Source of the DNA: Candidatus Delongbacteria bacterium
GTDB taxonomy: Bacteria > CAIWAD01
DNA length: 64,000 bases
Direction: 5' to 3'
Assembly: GCA_041675285.1 (NCBI GenBank)
Contig: JBAYTZ010000005.1
Location: forward strand, 186,001-250,000
Every line of letters starts with the position of its first letter. The stretch's first letter is position 1. The notes under the pieces were generated by a model. It worked only from the letters and a program-made list of their open reading frames with translations. It searched no databases and was not told the origin of the DNA. The position numbers and the translations under genes are program-made. Positions 1 through 11,168 of the stretch are shown one piece after another.

Positions 1-1
1 G

Positions 2-2017
2 CTGCTCTCCACCACCTTCGCCATCCCCATGGGCGAGGGCGAGCCGGGCTTCGTCTGCATGGACGTGGACATCAGCGAGCGCAAGGCCGCGGAGGCCGCC
101 CTGCGCCTATCGGAGGAGAAATTCGCCGGTGCTTTCCGTGCCTCGCCGGACGCCATCAGCCTGTCGGATCCGGCCACGGGCCGGCTGGTGGAGGTCAACG
201 AAGGCTTCACGCGCCAGCTGGGCTGGACGCGGGCCGAGGCCGTGGGGCGCCCCTCGCGGGAGTTGAAGCTCTGGGCCGACCCGGCGGAACGCGACCGCTT
301 CCTGGTCCGCCTGCGCGCCGAGGGCCACTTGCGCGACGTGGAGGCCCGGGTGCGGCGGCGGGACGGGACCTTGATCGACATGCGCCTGTCCGCCGAAACC
401 CTGCGGGTGGGCGACGAGGAGCTGCTGCTGCTGATCGCCCGGGACGTGACGGAGCAGAAACGCGCCGAGGAGGACCTGCAACGCGAGCGCGAGTTCACCC
501 AGGCCCTGCTGGACAGCGTGCCGGGCATGATCTACCTCTACGACGAATCCGGCCGGCTGGTGCGCTGGAACCGCAAGCACTCCGAGTGGACCGGCTTTTC
601 GGACGAGGAGCTGCTGGGCCGCAGCGTGCTGGACTGGTATCCCGACGAGGAGACCCGGACGCGCGTGGTGGCCGCCCTGGAACGGATGGGCACCCAGGGC
701 CACGGCGAGGTGGAGGCCGAGCTGACCCGCAAGGACGGCAGTCGCGCCCCCTTCTACCTGACGGGCGTGCCGGTGACCATCGGCGGGCGCAGCTACTTCA
801 CGGGCATCGGAATCGACATCAGCGAGCGGCTCAAGGCCGAACAGGAGCAGGCGCGGCTGCGCGACCAACTGCAGCAGGCGCAGAAGATGGAGTCCATCGG
901 CCGGCTGGCGGGGGGCGTGGCCCACGACTTCAACAACATGCTGGGCGTGATCCTCGGGCACGCCGAGCTGGCGCTGGCGGAGGTCCCGGCGGAGCAGTCC
1001 GTGCGTGCGGACCTGGAAGAAATCCACAAGGCGGCCCGCCGCTCGGCGGACTTGACGCGCCAGCTGCTGGCCTTCGCGCGCAAGCAGGCCGTGGCGCCGC
1101 GCAAACTGGACTTAAGCGAGACCGTCGCCGGCATGTTGAAGATGCTCAAACGCCTGATCGGCGAGGATATCGATTTGAGCTGGCGGCCCGGCGCGCCGCC
1201 CCTGACCGTGCACATGGATCCCTCGCAGCTCGACCAGCTCCTGGCCAACCTCTGCGTCAACGCCCGGGACGCCATTCGGGGCGTGGGCAAGGTCACCATC
1301 GAGACCCGCTCCGCCCACTTCGACCAGGCCTATTGCGATCAGCACGCCGACAGCCAGCCGGGCAACTACGTTCTGCTGGCCGTCAGCGACGACGGCTGCG
1401 GGATGGACAAGGAGGTGCTGTCTCACCTCTTCGAGCCTTTCTTCACCACCAAAGCGCTGGGCCAGGGCACGGGCCTGGGCCTGGCCACCGTGTACGGCAT
1501 CGTGCGGCAGAACCAGGGCTTCGTCAATGTCTACAGCGAACCCGGCCAGGGCACGACGTTCCGGATCTATCTGCCGGCCCTGGGCGGCGAAGCGGAACCG
1601 ACGGCCGGCGATGCCGGCGAAGCGCCGCGCGGACGGGGTGAGACGGTGCTGCTGGTGGAGGACGAGGCGGCCATCCTGAACCTCTGCCGCAGCATGTTGG
1701 AGGGGCTGGGCTACCAGGTGCTGGCCTGCGGCAATCCGCGCGCCGCTCTGGAGTTGGCCCGCCAGTCCGCGGGCGTGGACTTGCTGCTGACGGACGTGAT
1801 CATGCCCGAGATGAACGGGCGCGATCTGGCCGCCGCCCTGGCGGAGCTGGCCCCGGGCCTGCGCTGCGTCTACATGAGCGGCTACACGGCCAACGTCATC
1901 GCCCACCACGGCGTGCTGGATCCGCACGTGGTCTTTCTGCAGAAGCCCTTTTCCATCCGCGACTTGGCGCTGCGCGTGCGCCAGGCGCTGGATGGGCCGC
2001 CGGAGCCGATCCGCTGA
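2..2017 (+). CDS. PAS-domain hybrid sensor histidine kinase (5' truncated by window edge)
   Basis: The reading frame is open to the left edge. The codons before the ATG at 29 encode the end of a PAS/PAC unit, so the gene starts outside the window. Reading on there are two more PAS domains (about residues 40-155 and 160-285), each closed by a DISER/DVTEQ-type PAC end. A DHp domain follows with the H-box GRLAGGVAHDFNNML, then a HATPase_c domain with N-box, DDGCGMD and GTGLGLATVYGI. The C-terminal receiver has an acidic VEDE pair, phospho-acceptor Asp in LLLTDVIMPEMNG and Lys in FLQKPF. No membrane segment is visible in this part, and the input domain outside the window is unknown. By family it autophosphorylates on His and passes the phosphate to its own receiver. 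The signal it senses cannot be told. It is followed 29 nt later by a VOC gene that need not be related. Confidence 0.93.
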   Translation: MLSTTFAIPMGEGEPGFVCMDVDISERKAAEAALRLSEEKFAGAFRASPDAISLSDPATGRLVEVNEGFTRQLGWTRAEAVGRPSRELKLWADPAERDRFLVRLRAEGHLRDVEARVRRRDGTLIDMRLSAETLRVGDEELLLLIARDVTEQKRAEEDLQREREFTQALLDSVPGMIYLYDESGRLVRWNRKHSEWTGFSDEELLGRSVLDWYPDEETRTRVVAALERMGTQGHGEVEAELTRKDGSRAPFYLTGVPVTIGGRSYFTGIGIDISERLKAEQEQARLRDQLQQAQKMESIGRLAGGVAHDFNNMLGVILGHAELALAEVPAEQSVRADLEEIHKAARRSADLTRQLLAFARKQAVAPRKLDLSETVAGMLKMLKRLIGEDIDLSWRPGAPPLTVHMDPSQLDQLLANLCVNARDAIRGVGKVTIETRSAHFDQAYCDQHADSQPGNYVLLAVSDDGCGMDKEVLSHLFEPFFTTKALGQGTGLGLATVYGIVRQNQGFVNVYSEPGQGTTFRIYLPALGGEAEPTAGDAGEAPRGRGETVLLVEDEAAILNLCRSMLEGLGYQVLACGNPRAALELARQSAGVDLLLTDVIMPEMNGRDLAAALAELAPGLRCVYMSGYTANVIAHHGVLDPHVVFLQKPFSIRDLALRVRQALDGPPEPIR

Positions 2018-2046
2018 ACCCTTGGCCCCAGCCGACAGGAGAGCCC

Positions 2047-2415
2047 ATGCCCACCACCCAGGTCCGCCAACTCCACGTGCTGGCCGTCTATGTCAGCGAC
2101 TTGGAGGGCGCACGCGAGTTCTACAAGACGCAGTTCGGTTTCGAGGAGGCGGGAGAAATGCCGCCCGGCCTGCTGCTGCAGGGCGGCGGGGCGACGCTCT
2201 ACCTGGAGGAGGGGCGGCTGAGCCGACCGATGGACGAACCCGTCGCCGAGATCGCGCCCTGCTTCGGCACGGAGAGCATCCGGGCCAGTTTCGATTCACT
2301 GGCCGCCGCGGGCCTGACCATCCTGCTGCCCTACACCGAGTACAGTCCGGTCTTCGCCATGTTCGCCGTGGCCGATCCCGACGGCAACCGGATCGAGTTC
2401 GCCGGGCGGCCCTGA
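2047..2415 (+). CDS. VOC/glyoxalase-fold protein
   Basis: A 122-residue protein with the beta-alpha-beta-beta-beta pattern of the vicinal oxygen chelate superfamily: HVLAVYVSDLEGAREFYKTQ at the N-terminus and ADPDGNRIEFAG at the C-terminus. His near residue 9 and Glu near residue 118 sit where the family places metal ligands. The length fits a single-domain glyoxalase or bleomycin-resistance-type protein. A Shine-Dalgarno sequence, AGGAGA, precedes the ATG. Substrate cannot be inferred: the family includes lyases, dioxygenases and antibiotic-binding proteins. The gene is followed by the first full copy of the dispersed intergenic repeat. Confidence 0.85.
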   Translation: MPTTQVRQLHVLAVYVSDLEGAREFYKTQFGFEEAGEMPPGLLLQGGGATLYLEEGRLSRPMDEPVAEIAPCFGTESIRASFDSLAAAGLTILLPYTEYSPVFAMFAVADPDGNRIEFAGRP

Positions 2416-2440
2416 GCCGGGGCTGAGGGGAGCAGATCCT

Positions 2441-2744
2441 CACCACAGAGGCACAGAGGCACAGCGGTTGAATAGGTCTTGGACTTGACCTCGGTTGTGG
2501 CAGCACCACCCTTATGACCCATTACCCACGAAGGCACAAAGGCTCGAAGACGATTTGTGTCACGCGAGGTGAAGCCCGTCAGGGCTGAACCAGAACCTGG
2601 GTGAAGCCGTCAGGCGAACCAACTACTCGGTGGCAGGAAGGACGAACTGCCGCCAGCGGAAGCCCGCCGGGAGGCGGGCTGACTCTGGCGGGTGAGAAAA
2701 AGCGCCTCTTTGGCTCCACCTTTCTGGCGCCAGCAGAAAGGTGG
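2441..2744 (+). repeat. Dispersed structured intergenic repeat, copy 1
   Basis: The copy opens with a CACAGAG-rich tract (2442-2464), continues with a less conserved middle, and ends in a core (about 2561-2744) that folds into hairpins. Hairpin A pairs 2573-2577 with 2582-2586. Hairpin B is GCC-gtca-GGC near 2605-2615. Hairpin C has an outer stem 2650-2656/2685-2691 and an inner stem 2661-2668/2673-2680, separated by a conserved cgga/gact internal loop. Hairpin D pairs 2716-2726 with 2734-2744. Copies 2 and 3 keep these stems while changing bases on both sides. Hairpin D encloses an AAAGGTGG run that looks like a ribosome-binding site, 18 nt before the ATG of the next gene. It occupies nearly all of the gap between the VOC gene and the next CDS. 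Confidence 0.85.
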
Positions 2745-2762
2745 CAATCACGGCTTGTCTGC

Positions 2763-4775
2763 ATGGATAAAGCTTGCGTTTTTGGTTGTGTGAAAGCCAC
2801 TCCCTTCCTGCTCATCCTGCTGACAATCCTGACCCACTCGGCGGAGGCGCGCCGCTCGCTGGTGGTGGCCGCCGGCGACAGCTTGTGCCTTGACGGGCTG
2901 GAGCTGTGGGCGGGCGCCGCACCCGCCCTGGTCTGCCGCGGCAGCCTGGTGCTGGAGAACGCCCGGCTGCGCGCGCGCCGGGGCTCGCAGGAGCCGCTGG
3001 TGCGCGTGGAGGCGGGTGGCCGCTTGTGGCTGAAGAACTGCCGCCTGGAGGATGCGCGCTCCGCTGGACGGGCCGACGAGCGGGCCTTGATCGAGCTCAG
3101 CGGCGGTGAACTGACTCTGCAGTTCAGCACGCTCTGGACCCGCACGGCCCGTTCGTTCCTGAGCCTGGAGTCCGGCGCGCAGGCCCGGTTGAATTCCTGC
3201 CTGTTCAGCGCCGCGACCCCCGGCGATGTCACCTGGTTCCAGCTGGCTCCCCGCTCACAACTCGAGGCTGCGTGGTGTTTGAGCGACGCGTGCGGGGCGG
3301 ATTCCACCTACAAACTGCCGCAACTGGGCGGCCTACCGCAGTTGCGCGGCCTGCGCGCCATTCCCGCGGCCCGGCTGGTGGACCCTGCGCACGGCGACCT
3401 TCGACTTCGCTGGGATTCTCCTTGTCTGGATTCAGGCGCGCCCGGCGCGCCGCTGGATTTCGACTTGACCCAGGCGGACGTGGGCTGGACGCCGCGCTAT
3501 CCCGTCCAGCAGCTGAGCGGCCCGCAGAATCGGCGGCGCCTGGCCCGCGGCTGGTATGAAGGGCAGGGGGAGGTGGACTTCCGCTCGCCCCGGCTGCGTG
3601 TGGACGACGGCGTGGTGCTGCGCCTGGCGCCCGAGGCCCGGTTGTTCTTGGGCTCCCGGGTCGCCCACGGGAGCCTGCGGCTGGGTCGGCCCGGCGGCGC
3701 CCGGCTGGCCCTGGTGGGCAGCCAGCAACCGGAGCTGGGCGCGGCGCGGGACTGCTGGATCGGCCCAGCGGCGGCGCGGCGCGCCATTCCGCTGCAGGCC
3801 CACGGGTTGCTGATTCACGAGGGCTTTGCGGAGGGCGTGGGCTTCCGCCATCTGAGCCTCAGCCTGCAGGCGGATTCGACGCGGCTGTCCCCCGCCTTGC
3901 AGGGACCGCTCTGTCTGTTGGAGTGTCGTGCGCGCCTGGCCGATTACGAGTTCTTGAGCCGGGCCGGCGACAAGATGCCGGCCCGGATGGGTGCCCTGCT
4001 GGTCCAGGGCGGCGAGCTGGCCCTGCGGAATTGCCGCTTTGATGGCAGCCAGACGCGCAGTTTTGCGCCGGTGATCCTGGCGGGGGTTCGGGCCCTGCAG
4101 CCTGGATTGGACAGCTGCGATTGGCGTGCCACGACCGGCGGGGCCGGCCTGGGCTTGCTGACCCTGGACAGCCAGGTTCGGCTGACGCGCTCGCGTCTGT
4201 CGGATTTTCCTACCCAGATCCTGGCCCTGGCTTCGGACCTGCACCTGGAATCGGACGCCGGCAATCTGCTGCGCCAGGACGGCCTGTGCTCCCGGGGCCT
4301 GATCCAGCTCCAGGATTCCCGCCTGGCCCTCTGCGAAGGCGGCAACCAATTTGTTCAGTTCCCGTACGCGCCTTACGTCCAGTCCCGCGGTCTACGTCCG
4401 TCCGGCCAGGTGGATTGGAGCGGCAACTATTGGTCCCACTGCGTGGGGCCGGGGCTAGGCTGTCGTCCAGTGGGACAGGTTCCGCGCTGGGTGGATCCCG
4501 CCATGCACTGCCTATCCGACGGCTGGGCGTGGCCCGCCGGCGACCTGCGACCAATGCCCGGCCCACTGGCGGAACTGGAGACCTTCCAAGACTGGCTTCC
4601 CCTGACGGTGGTGGAGTCAGGCCCGGCAGACGGTCAATCGGAAGATCGAACCCGCTTTGCCGCCGACGTGAGACAGTTGGTGCTCGAGCTGGAGGACCCG
4701 GACCCCGCCCGCCGCGAGACGGCCCCGTCGCGCCTGTTCCGCCGCCTGGGCGAGGGTCCCCGGCAAGAACCATGA
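2763..4775 (+). CDS. Secreted protein with beta-helix-like repeats
   Basis: A 670-residue protein. The frame is open further upstream, but that part lies inside the repeat element. The ATG at 2763 gives a clean signal peptide (hydrophobic PFLLILLTILTHSAEA), so it is taken as the start. No close Shine-Dalgarno is seen; the nearest, AAAGGTGG, is 18 nt away and inside a hairpin. The mature part has recurring short segments of the type LVLENARLRARRG and LALRNCRFDGSQ, typical of right-handed parallel beta-helix (pectate-lyase-like) folds. No catalytic residues of a lyase were recognised. Unlike several other secreted proteins here it has no PNPFNP sorting domain at the C-terminus. Likely an exported or surface protein of unknown role. 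Confidence 0.75.
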   Translation: MDKACVFGCVKATPFLLILLTILTHSAEARRSLVVAAGDSLCLDGLELWAGAAPALVCRGSLVLENARLRARRGSQEPLVRVEAGGRLWLKNCRLEDARSAGRADERALIELSGGELTLQFSTLWTRTARSFLSLESGAQARLNSCLFSAATPGDVTWFQLAPRSQLEAAWCLSDACGADSTYKLPQLGGLPQLRGLRAIPAARLVDPAHGDLRLRWDSPCLDSGAPGAPLDFDLTQADVGWTPRYPVQQLSGPQNRRRLARGWYEGQGEVDFRSPRLRVDDGVVLRLAPEARLFLGSRVAHGSLRLGRPGGARLALVGSQQPELGAARDCWIGPAAARRAIPLQAHGLLIHEGFAEGVGFRHLSLSLQADSTRLSPALQGPLCLLECRARLADYEFLSRAGDKMPARMGALLVQGGELALRNCRFDGSQTRSFAPVILAGVRALQPGLDSCDWRATTGGAGLGLLTLDSQVRLTRSRLSDFPTQILALASDLHLESDAGNLLRQDGLCSRGLIQLQDSRLALCEGGNQFVQFPYAPYVQSRGLRPSGQVDWSGNYWSHCVGPGLGCRPVGQVPRWVDPAMHCLSDGWAWPAGDLRPMPGPLAELETFQDWLPLTVVESGPADGQSEDRTRFAADVRQLVLELEDPDPARRETAPSRLFRRLGEGPRQEP

Positions 4776-4798
4776 CGCGGCTGCGGCTGTCGCTCTTT

Positions 4799-4975
4799 TC
4801 ACCACAGGGGCACAGTGGCTGGATAGGTCTTGGCTTGGGTTGGGCGTGACGCATCCGAGAGTCCGCTTGAACACGAAGTCTTGAAGACTCGAAGACGGGC
4901 TGGTTATGTGAAGTAAAGCCCGCCGGCTGTCCCGGCACGGCTTTCACCACGGAGTCACAGACCTGTGTTCGGTGT
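4799..4975 (+). repeat. Dispersed intergenic repeat, partial copy 4
   Basis: This gap holds a truncated relative of the full repeats. A CACAGGGGCACAG tract begins at 4803. A block running through TTGGGCGTGACGCATCCGAG and on to about 4880 is nearly identical to 7610-7650 in copy 2. A shortened start of the hairpin core follows (4910-4943), in which GCCG/CGGC can pair. The long hairpins C and D are missing, and a second CACGGAGTCACAG tract lies at 4949-4961. The remaining gap up to 5012 holds only the Shine-Dalgarno TAGGAGAG of the next gene. Confidence 0.7.
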
Positions 4976-5012
4976 GTCCGAGGCGAGGGATCGAACCCAT
5001 TAGGAGAGCGCC

Positions 5013-7541
5013 ATGCGCGGCGTCCTGCTCATGCTGATTTTGGGTTGCTGGGTTCCCGCCCAGGCCACGTCGCTGCGCGTTCCCGGCGATGTGCCTACAA
5101 TTCTTGGCGCGCTGGCCGCGCTCCCCCCTTGTGACACCATTTGGGTGGATCCAGGGCGCTACGAAGAGCACCTGGACATCCCGGACCGCAACCTGACCCT
5201 CCTCTCGCGCTTCGCTCAAACCGCGGACAGTCAAGACATTCTAGAGACCATCCTTGACGGCACCAATACCGGCACGCTGATCAAGGTCCATTCGCATGGT
5301 CACAACCGGCTAGTGGTCCATGGGTTCACCTTGACCGGAGGCTGGGCTAGCCGCAATGGTAGCGGTATTGAGAGTGAGTGGACGGGCGGGGCCGTACACT
5401 TGGAACCCCGCGCTCGTGTGGAACTGAAGGATTGCCTCTTCACGGGCAACAATGGAGAATACAATGTCAACGGATACTGTATTTGGTCCCGAATGGTTGA
5501 AGAAGCGGGTCAGTTTGTTTTACCACAAAGTGTAAGATTGGATCACTGTTGTTTTTCCCAAAACATCAATGCGACTGCTCCAGTATTTGGTGGAATTAAT
5601 GTGATGGCCGGTGCGGACAGCGTGTATCTTGAGGATTTGACATTTCTAAACAATGCAGTGGATGGCGGAAATTCATTTGTCATGACAGCCAATTCTTATA
5701 CCTACGCGAGTCGAGTGAAAGTCTCAGGGCTTCGAAACACCATGGTGGATCAGCATGGGGTTGCGCCCAATATTCTTGCCCTGGGTGGATACAGCCATAC
5801 GGAAGCGAGGCATTTTCGGTTAGAGAATTGTACCATTCGTGGGAACTCCATGTTCTCCTTCACATGCGTCGACTCGATGATCCTGGACGATGTGACCGTT
5901 CGCGGGAACCGCCTTCTGCCCACAGAAAATAGCAATGACGTGTTCTCCGCGTATGGCACCTGGTTTGATGCGCGGAATCTGTTGGTGACGGAGAATATCG
6001 CCGCATATGGTCCTATCCTTGGTCTGGGGTCATATATAGATCCTGTGGTCGAGTATTACCATTTGGGCCAATTGGAGAATCTGACATACACCGACAATTT
6101 TGTTGGAGATACACTTTCCGTCGATTCTGATCAATCGTACGCTCAATTAGGTATCGGAGCCGTGACTATGCGCAATTGTCGCTTTGAGCGGAACACCAGC
6201 GCTTGGGCCGGTTTACTGAGTGATAATGGCATGTCATGCCATGACATCTTCCGTTTTTCGCCGCCGTATAACCCGGTGGATTCTCCCAACCAAGTGATCG
6301 AGGACTGCCTCTTCCAGGACAATTGGGTGCTGGATGGGGATGACTATCCGGCAATTTTGGCACTTCCTGGTGAGGATGTTTGGCCTGCGCCGAATCGGGG
6401 CCGGGTCTTTTCCTACATCCCTGGATTTATGGGAACCTTGACACTTCGCCGTTGCGTGTTTCGAAACAACAAGCAGCCGAACATCGCCCCGGAATGGAAG
6501 ACGGACTGGTTTGACCCGGAGGTGGGGTCCACAGTGGCCGTGGGGTACTACAGCGGCCCGATGCCTTCCCTAGTGCTGGAGGACTGCCTACTGGAAGACA
6601 ATGACGATGGCAACCTACACGTCGGCATCAATGGGGTCTTCCAGCAGGTAGAGATCCGGAATGTGATCATCCATGGTGGACGTTCAGGCTTGGTGGCCGC
6701 AGGTCCGCAATTGCGCATTCACAATGTGCTGATCGACAGTGTACGCCAGCAGTTGTCGTGGCCGGACCCAGATTTTTCCTATACCCACGCGTTATGGGCA
6801 GGTTCGAATGGCGATGGCCTTGTCAGTAATGCGACCATCGTTAACTGCGACGTGCCTTCTTTAATCGAAGGTTTTGGATATCTCGACATTCCTGCCACTC
6901 GTTTCCTCAACATCCTCTGCGCCAACAATACTTACACTCAGCTCATGTCCACGCGTTGGCAGCCGCAGACGCGTCTGGAATATTCCTGTCTGCAGGAGCC
7001 CTGGGCGGGCACCGGCAACTTCGTGGCGGAGCCCGGCTTCGCCCAGGGGGCGCAGATCCCGTACCTCCTGGCGGAGGATTCCCCCTGCGTGGACGCCGGG
7101 GATCCCGATCCCAGTTGGAATGATCCGGAAGATCCCCAAAATCCCGGTTGGGCAGCCTGGCCGGCACAAGGCACTGTGCGGGCGGACGTGGGCTGGCTGG
7201 GCGGACCCGGAGTACCGGCCCTGCTGGATTGGGTGGATGTCTCGCATTTGCCGGAGTACCCGGCCACGCGGCCCCAGCGCGCCAGCTTGGGCCAGCCGTA
7301 TCCGAACCCCTTCAACCCCGTGACGCGGATTCCGCTCAACCTGATCCGGCATTCTCTTGTGAAGCTCAGCGTGCACAACATGCTGGGCCAGGAAGTGGCC
7401 GTGCTGCAGAACGGTGTCTTGCCGGCAGGCGATTACGCCTTCACCTGGGATGCGGCGGGCCTGGCCTCGGGCGTCTACGTGATTTCGCTCGGGATCAACC
7501 TGGACACGGTCCAGTCGAGGACCGTGACGCTGCTGCGCTGA
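5013..7541 (+). CDS. Secreted beta-helix protein with C-terminal sorting domain
   Basis: An 842-residue protein starting at an ATG with a good Shine-Dalgarno (TAGGAGAG). It has a signal peptide (VLLMLILGCWVPAQA), a long central region of repeated VRLDHCCFSQN and VEIRNVIIHGG-like segments typical of right-handed beta-helix proteins, and a C-terminal domain of about 80 residues with PYPNPFNPVTRI, MLGQEVAVL and GLASGVYVI. This domain type acts as the cargo signal of the type IX secretion system, or in related lineages as a FlgD-Ig-like sorting domain. The protein is therefore probably exported and surface-attached or released. The middle of the gene (about 5450-6950) is visibly richer in A and T than both ends and all neighbouring genes, suggesting a chimeric origin. 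Function of the passenger is unknown. Confidence 0.85.
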   Translation: MRGVLLMLILGCWVPAQATSLRVPGDVPTILGALAALPPCDTIWVDPGRYEEHLDIPDRNLTLLSRFAQTADSQDILETILDGTNTGTLIKVHSHGHNRLVVHGFTLTGGWASRNGSGIESEWTGGAVHLEPRARVELKDCLFTGNNGEYNVNGYCIWSRMVEEAGQFVLPQSVRLDHCCFSQNINATAPVFGGINVMAGADSVYLEDLTFLNNAVDGGNSFVMTANSYTYASRVKVSGLRNTMVDQHGVAPNILALGGYSHTEARHFRLENCTIRGNSMFSFTCVDSMILDDVTVRGNRLLPTENSNDVFSAYGTWFDARNLLVTENIAAYGPILGLGSYIDPVVEYYHLGQLENLTYTDNFVGDTLSVDSDQSYAQLGIGAVTMRNCRFERNTSAWAGLLSDNGMSCHDIFRFSPPYNPVDSPNQVIEDCLFQDNWVLDGDDYPAILALPGEDVWPAPNRGRVFSYIPGFMGTLTLRRCVFRNNKQPNIAPEWKTDWFDPEVGSTVAVGYYSGPMPSLVLEDCLLEDNDDGNLHVGINGVFQQVEIRNVIIHGGRSGLVAAGPQLRIHNVLIDSVRQQLSWPDPDFSYTHALWAGSNGDGLVSNATIVNCDVPSLIEGFGYLDIPATRFLNILCANNTYTQLMSTRWQPQTRLEYSCLQEPWAGTGNFVAEPGFAQGAQIPYLLAEDSPCVDAGDPDPSWNDPEDPQNPGWAAWPAQGTVRADVGWLGGPGVPALLDWVDVSHLPEYPATRPQRASLGQPYPNPFNPVTRIPLNLIRHSLVKLSVHNMLGQEVAVLQNGVLPAGDYAFTWDAAGLASGVYVISLGINLDTVQSRTVTLLR

Positions 7542-7557
7542 GGCTGGTCCGGTATTT

Positions 7558-7862
7558 CACCACGGAGACACAGGGGCACAGAGCTCACAGAGGCGATTGG
7601 TCTTTGCTTGAGTTGGGCGTGACACATCCGAGAGTCCGCTTGAACACGAGGGCTCGAAGTCTCAAAGATGAGTTAGATACGCGAGGTGAAGCCCGTCAGG
7701 GCTGAACCAGAACCTGGGTGAAGCGCGAAGCGCGAACCAACTACACGGCTTCAGGAAGGACAAACTGCGGCTAGCGGAAGGCCACCGTGAGGTGGCCTGA
7801 CTCTAGCCGTTGAGAAAAAGCGCCTCTTTGGCTCCACCTTTCTGGCGCCAGCAGAAAGGTGG
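7558..7862 (+). repeat. Dispersed structured intergenic repeat, copy 2
   Basis: Same layout and orientation as copy 1. The CACGGAGACACAGGGGCACAG tract is at the start and the hairpin core runs from about 7678 to 7862. Hairpin A pairs 7690-7694 with 7699-7703. Hairpin B is GCGC-gaa-GCGC. Hairpin C has outer stem 7768-7774/7803-7809 (CGGCTAG/CTAGCCG, against CCGCCAG/CTGGCGG in copies 1 and 3) and inner stem 7779-7786/7791-7798. Hairpin D pairs 7834-7844 with 7852-7862. The 157 nt from here to the next start codon (7863-8019) show no recognisable gene or promoter. Confidence 0.87.
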
Positions 7863-8019
7863 AAAACAAGGGTTCCGGCAGATGAAAGGGACGCGGAGAA
7901 CCCCCATCCCAGCCTAACCGGCCGTGCCTTCTCCCTTGCAGGGGGAAGGAGGGCCTTGCCGTGTTACCTTGCCGAGGAGACCCGAGCCAGCGCAGCAACA
8001 CCGCCCCGCGAGGAAATTG

Positions 8020-10956
<2,937 letters not shown>

Positions 10957-10968
<12 letters not shown>

Positions 10969-11012
10969 GCGCGGACTGCTACGCGCGGGCCGCTAGGCGC
11001 GGGCCACGTGGC
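10957..11012 (+). repeat. Four tandem 14-nt units spanning a stop codon
   Basis: Units 10957-10970, 10971-10984, 10985-10998 and 10999-11012 read GCGGACTGCTGAGC, GCGGACTGCTACGC, GCGGGCCGCTAGGC and GCGGGCCACGTGGC. The first contains the TGA of the preceding gene. The gradual divergence suggests a short tandem duplication after the stop codon. Function unknown. Confidence 0.7.
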
Positions 11013-11046
11013 ACCGGACTGTTCAATTTCCGACGGCATGAGCCGG

Positions 11047-11077
11047 TGCTCTTTGATCAAATGCGGAACAAAGAGCA
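11047..11077 (+). terminator. Stem-loop between the receiver/ATP-grasp gene and the laminin-B-like gene
   Basis: TGCTCTTTG (11047-11055) pairs perfectly with CAAAGAGCA (11069-11077) around a 13-nt loop. The run after it is only TTTG, so it is a weak candidate terminator or mRNA-end structure. Confidence 0.4.
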
Positions 11078-11168
11078 TTTGCCCGCTTTGGGCATGAGCT
11101 TTTCTTCATTGGCGTGCGAGTTGCTTCCCTCCCTGGCTTGCGGATCCACCAAGCATCTGGGAGAAGGC

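Noticed and set aside
2601..2762. N-terminal extension of the secreted beta-helix protein
   Set aside because: This in-frame stretch is encoded by the dispersed repeat core and precedes an obvious signal peptide starting at 2763.
2441..7862. The repeats as remnants of an insertion sequence
   Set aside because: No transposase fragment, terminal inverted repeats or target-site duplications were seen around any copy. The paired changes in the stems argue for conserved structure rather than decay.
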